Assembly: GCA_040905705.1 (NCBI GenBank)
Contig: JBBDQZ010000051.1
Location: 33,239-97,238, forward strand
Reading direction: 5' to 3'
DNA length: 64,000 nt
Source: JBBDQZ01 sp040905705
GTDB taxonomy: Bacteria > Bacteroidota > Rhodothermia > Balneolales > Natronogracilivirgulaceae
Of this stretch, positions 62,672-64,000 are shown piece after piece. The position numbers and the translations under genes were made by a program. Below the pieces are notes generated by a model. That model saw only the letters and a program-made list of their open reading frames with translations. It searched no databases and was not told where the DNA came from. Each line of letters starts with the position of its first letter. Position 1 is the stretch's first letter.

Positions 62672-64000
62672 ATGCAACCTATTGATACACGCTTGTTTTC
62701 AGGTATTTTTCTTGTGACCATGTGCTGCCTGCTTCTCTGGCAATGTAATGATTACGACAGTGCAGAAATGGTCAAAGTCCATTTCAGTCCGAGCAATGAA
62801 ATTTTCAACAATCCCGATAGAGGCTTTTACCGTTATACAGGGGGAGGGCCGGGAAGCGAACCGCTTGATGCCAATGCACTCAGGGAAATCTATGATGACG
62901 GGTTCACTCTGATCGGTTGGAGAAATTATATGGAGGAGTTCCGTGAGTCGGACCTCACGGAAGCATACCTGAATCAACTGGAAGCCGATTTTCAGGCCAT
63001 GCGTGATGCCGGTGTCAAAGCTGTTATTCGATTCAGTTACAGCCGTCGAATAGGTGACCCCGATGCCAGCCTGGAACGTGTACACCGTCACATGGACCAG
63101 CTCAGGCCGGTACTTGAGAGAAATTATGATGTCATCGCTTTCACGGAGGCCGGTTTTATCGGGGCATGGGGAGAATGGCATGCTTCCACTCATGATCTCA
63201 CATCCGCTGAAAACATGATGGCCGTCCTGGAAAAATATATGGATGTTCTGCCGGAACGTTTCGTCCTGGTTCGATATCCCCAATCTAAAATGGCCGCATT
63301 TTCAAGCCTTGAGCCGATCAGTGATGAAAATGCCTTCGACGGCTCGTATAAATCCCGAACCGGCCACCACAATGACTGTTTCCTGGCCAGCCTCACCGAT
63401 GTGGGCACCTATTCGGAAGGACGTTTTGATTACTCCTTTTTTGACGGAGTAAGGGATACCCTGGATACAGAATGGGTGAAAAATTATGTGAGCCGGGAAA
63501 CCCGGTATGTGCCTATTGGTGGGGAAACGTGCAACCCGCGTCCGGAGGCCGGTGACCGCTTTCATTGTCCAACCGCTCTGGAAGAGATGGAATGGCTGAG
63601 ATATACGTACCTCAACTGGAATTATTCACGGCAGACTCTCGATACCTGGGAAGAACAGGGGTGTATGCCGGAAGTCCAGAGACGGATGGGCTACCGCCTG
63701 GCTTTGCTCAACGGTTCCTTCAGCCAGACCACCGTACCGGGCGGAACTTTCCGCTTCCAGCTCGAAATAAGAAACGAAGGATTCGCTCCTCCATATAATC
63801 CCCGCAACCTGCAAGTGGTGCTTCGTAACGTCAATCAACCGGACCGGATCGTGAAAGTGGACCTGCCTGACGACCCAAGATACTGGCTGGGTGGCGAAAC
63901 CATAAGGCTGCAGCATGAACTGGGTATACCCGATGATATACCGGACGGTGAATATGAGGTACTCCTAAACCTGCCTGATCCGAACGAGTCGATTCGGAAT
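62672..64000 (+). CDS. DUF4832/DUF4874 lipoprotein, truncated by window end
   Basis: 443 codons are visible and the frame is still open at 64000. The N-terminus has a hydrophobic leader with a Cys (LVTMCCLLLWQCND), possibly lipid-attached. DUF4874-type sequence follows (NPDRGFYRYTGG; TLIGWRNYMEEFR; VKAVIRFSYSRR; FTEAGFIGAWGEWH), then the DUF4832 part (PIGGETCNPRPEAG; EMEWLRYTYLNWNYSR). The first half looks like a TIM-barrel glycosidase-like domain; the second like a beta-sandwich. Function unknown; it probably acts on extracellular glycans. Last gene of the catabolism cluster in view. Confidence 0.85.
   Translation, partial: MQPIDTRLFSGIFLVTMCCLLLWQCNDYDSAEMVKVHFSPSNEIFNNPDRGFYRYTGGGPGSEPLDANALREIYDDGFTLIGWRNYMEEFRESDLTEAYLNQLEADFQAMRDAGVKAVIRFSYSRRIGDPDASLERVHRHMDQLRPVLERNYDVIAFTEAGFIGAWGEWHASTHDLTSAENMMAVLEKYMDVLPERFVLVRYPQSKMAAFSSLEPISDENAFDGSYKSRTGHHNDCFLASLTDVGTYSEGRFDYSFFDGVRDTLDTEWVKNYVSRETRYVPIGGETCNPRPEAGDRFHCPTALEEMEWLRYTYLNWNYSRQTLDTWEEQGCMPEVQRRMGYRLALLNGSFSQTTVPGGTFRFQLEIRNEGFAPPYNPRNLQVVLRNVNQPDRIVKVDLPDDPRYWLGGETIRLQHELGIPDDIPDGEYEVLLNLPDPNESIRN

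Noticed and set aside
1..64000. CRISPR arrays, rRNA genes, prophage structural genes and biosynthetic megasynthases
   Set aside because: None were found by eye on either strand.

Overview
The window looks like chromosomal DNA of a moderate-GC Bacteroidota-like bacterium, most probably of the Balneolota/Rhodothermota branch. This is inferred from gene content, not from an rRNA marker. The pointers are few Shine-Dalgarno sequences, a type IX secretion (T9SS) C-terminal sorting tail on a secreted protease, the two-gene GlmS/GlmU-like divergent pair, an ISL3-type two-ORF insertion sequence, DUF4168/DUF3347/SHOCT proteins and a DUF4832 lipoprotein.

0-13.7 kb is mostly housekeeping: serA, a barrel-fused SppA protease, rdgB, a PfkB kinase, a NUDIX remnant, mnmD, a UPF1-like SF1 helicase, a GntR regulator translationally coupled to mutS, and an AAG-type DNA glycosylase. 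Nucleotide-pool cleaning (rdgB), mismatch repair (mutS) and alkylation repair (AAG) lie close together.

13.9-20.7 kb holds secreted or lipid-anchored proteins and shows decay or indels. It contains a subtilase with a beta-helix and T9SS tail broken by two compensating indels, two tandem TolB/PD40 lipoproteins (one frameshifted), a short protease-like remnant, a 110-bp direct repeat carrying a strong hairpin, and a DUF4168 protein. 20.9-29.5 kb is ordinary: membrane proteins, an SDR enzyme without a normal start codon, MgtE, a large hybrid histidine kinase, an NAD-type isocitrate dehydrogenase and a metallophosphoesterase.

29.9-49.1 kb is a dense heavy-metal, chiefly copper, island. It encodes three P-type ATPases (a ZntA/CadA-like CPC pump, a CopB-like CPH pump with a His-rich N-terminus, and a CopA-like CPC pump), a complete CusC-B-A tripartite efflux pump, a PII-like protein of the metal-associated type, DUF3347 and Met-rich periplasmic proteins, a CopZ-like chaperone, DUF302 and SHOCT small proteins, a Cys/His-rich secreted protein, and an AraC-type regulator with an HMA metal-binding N-terminus. 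Together they would export Cu(I), and probably Zn/Cd, from cytoplasm and periplasm with local sensing.

49.3-54.7 kb has glmS and a GlmU-like protein facing apart, a complete 1,415-bp IS with a perfect 8-bp target duplication, and tRNA-Leu(CAG). 55-64 kb is a co-directional sugar or polyol catabolism cluster: MFS permease, ThuA-like protein, two Gfo/Idh/MocA oxidoreductases, two TIM-barrel isomerases and a DUF4832 protein cut by the window end.
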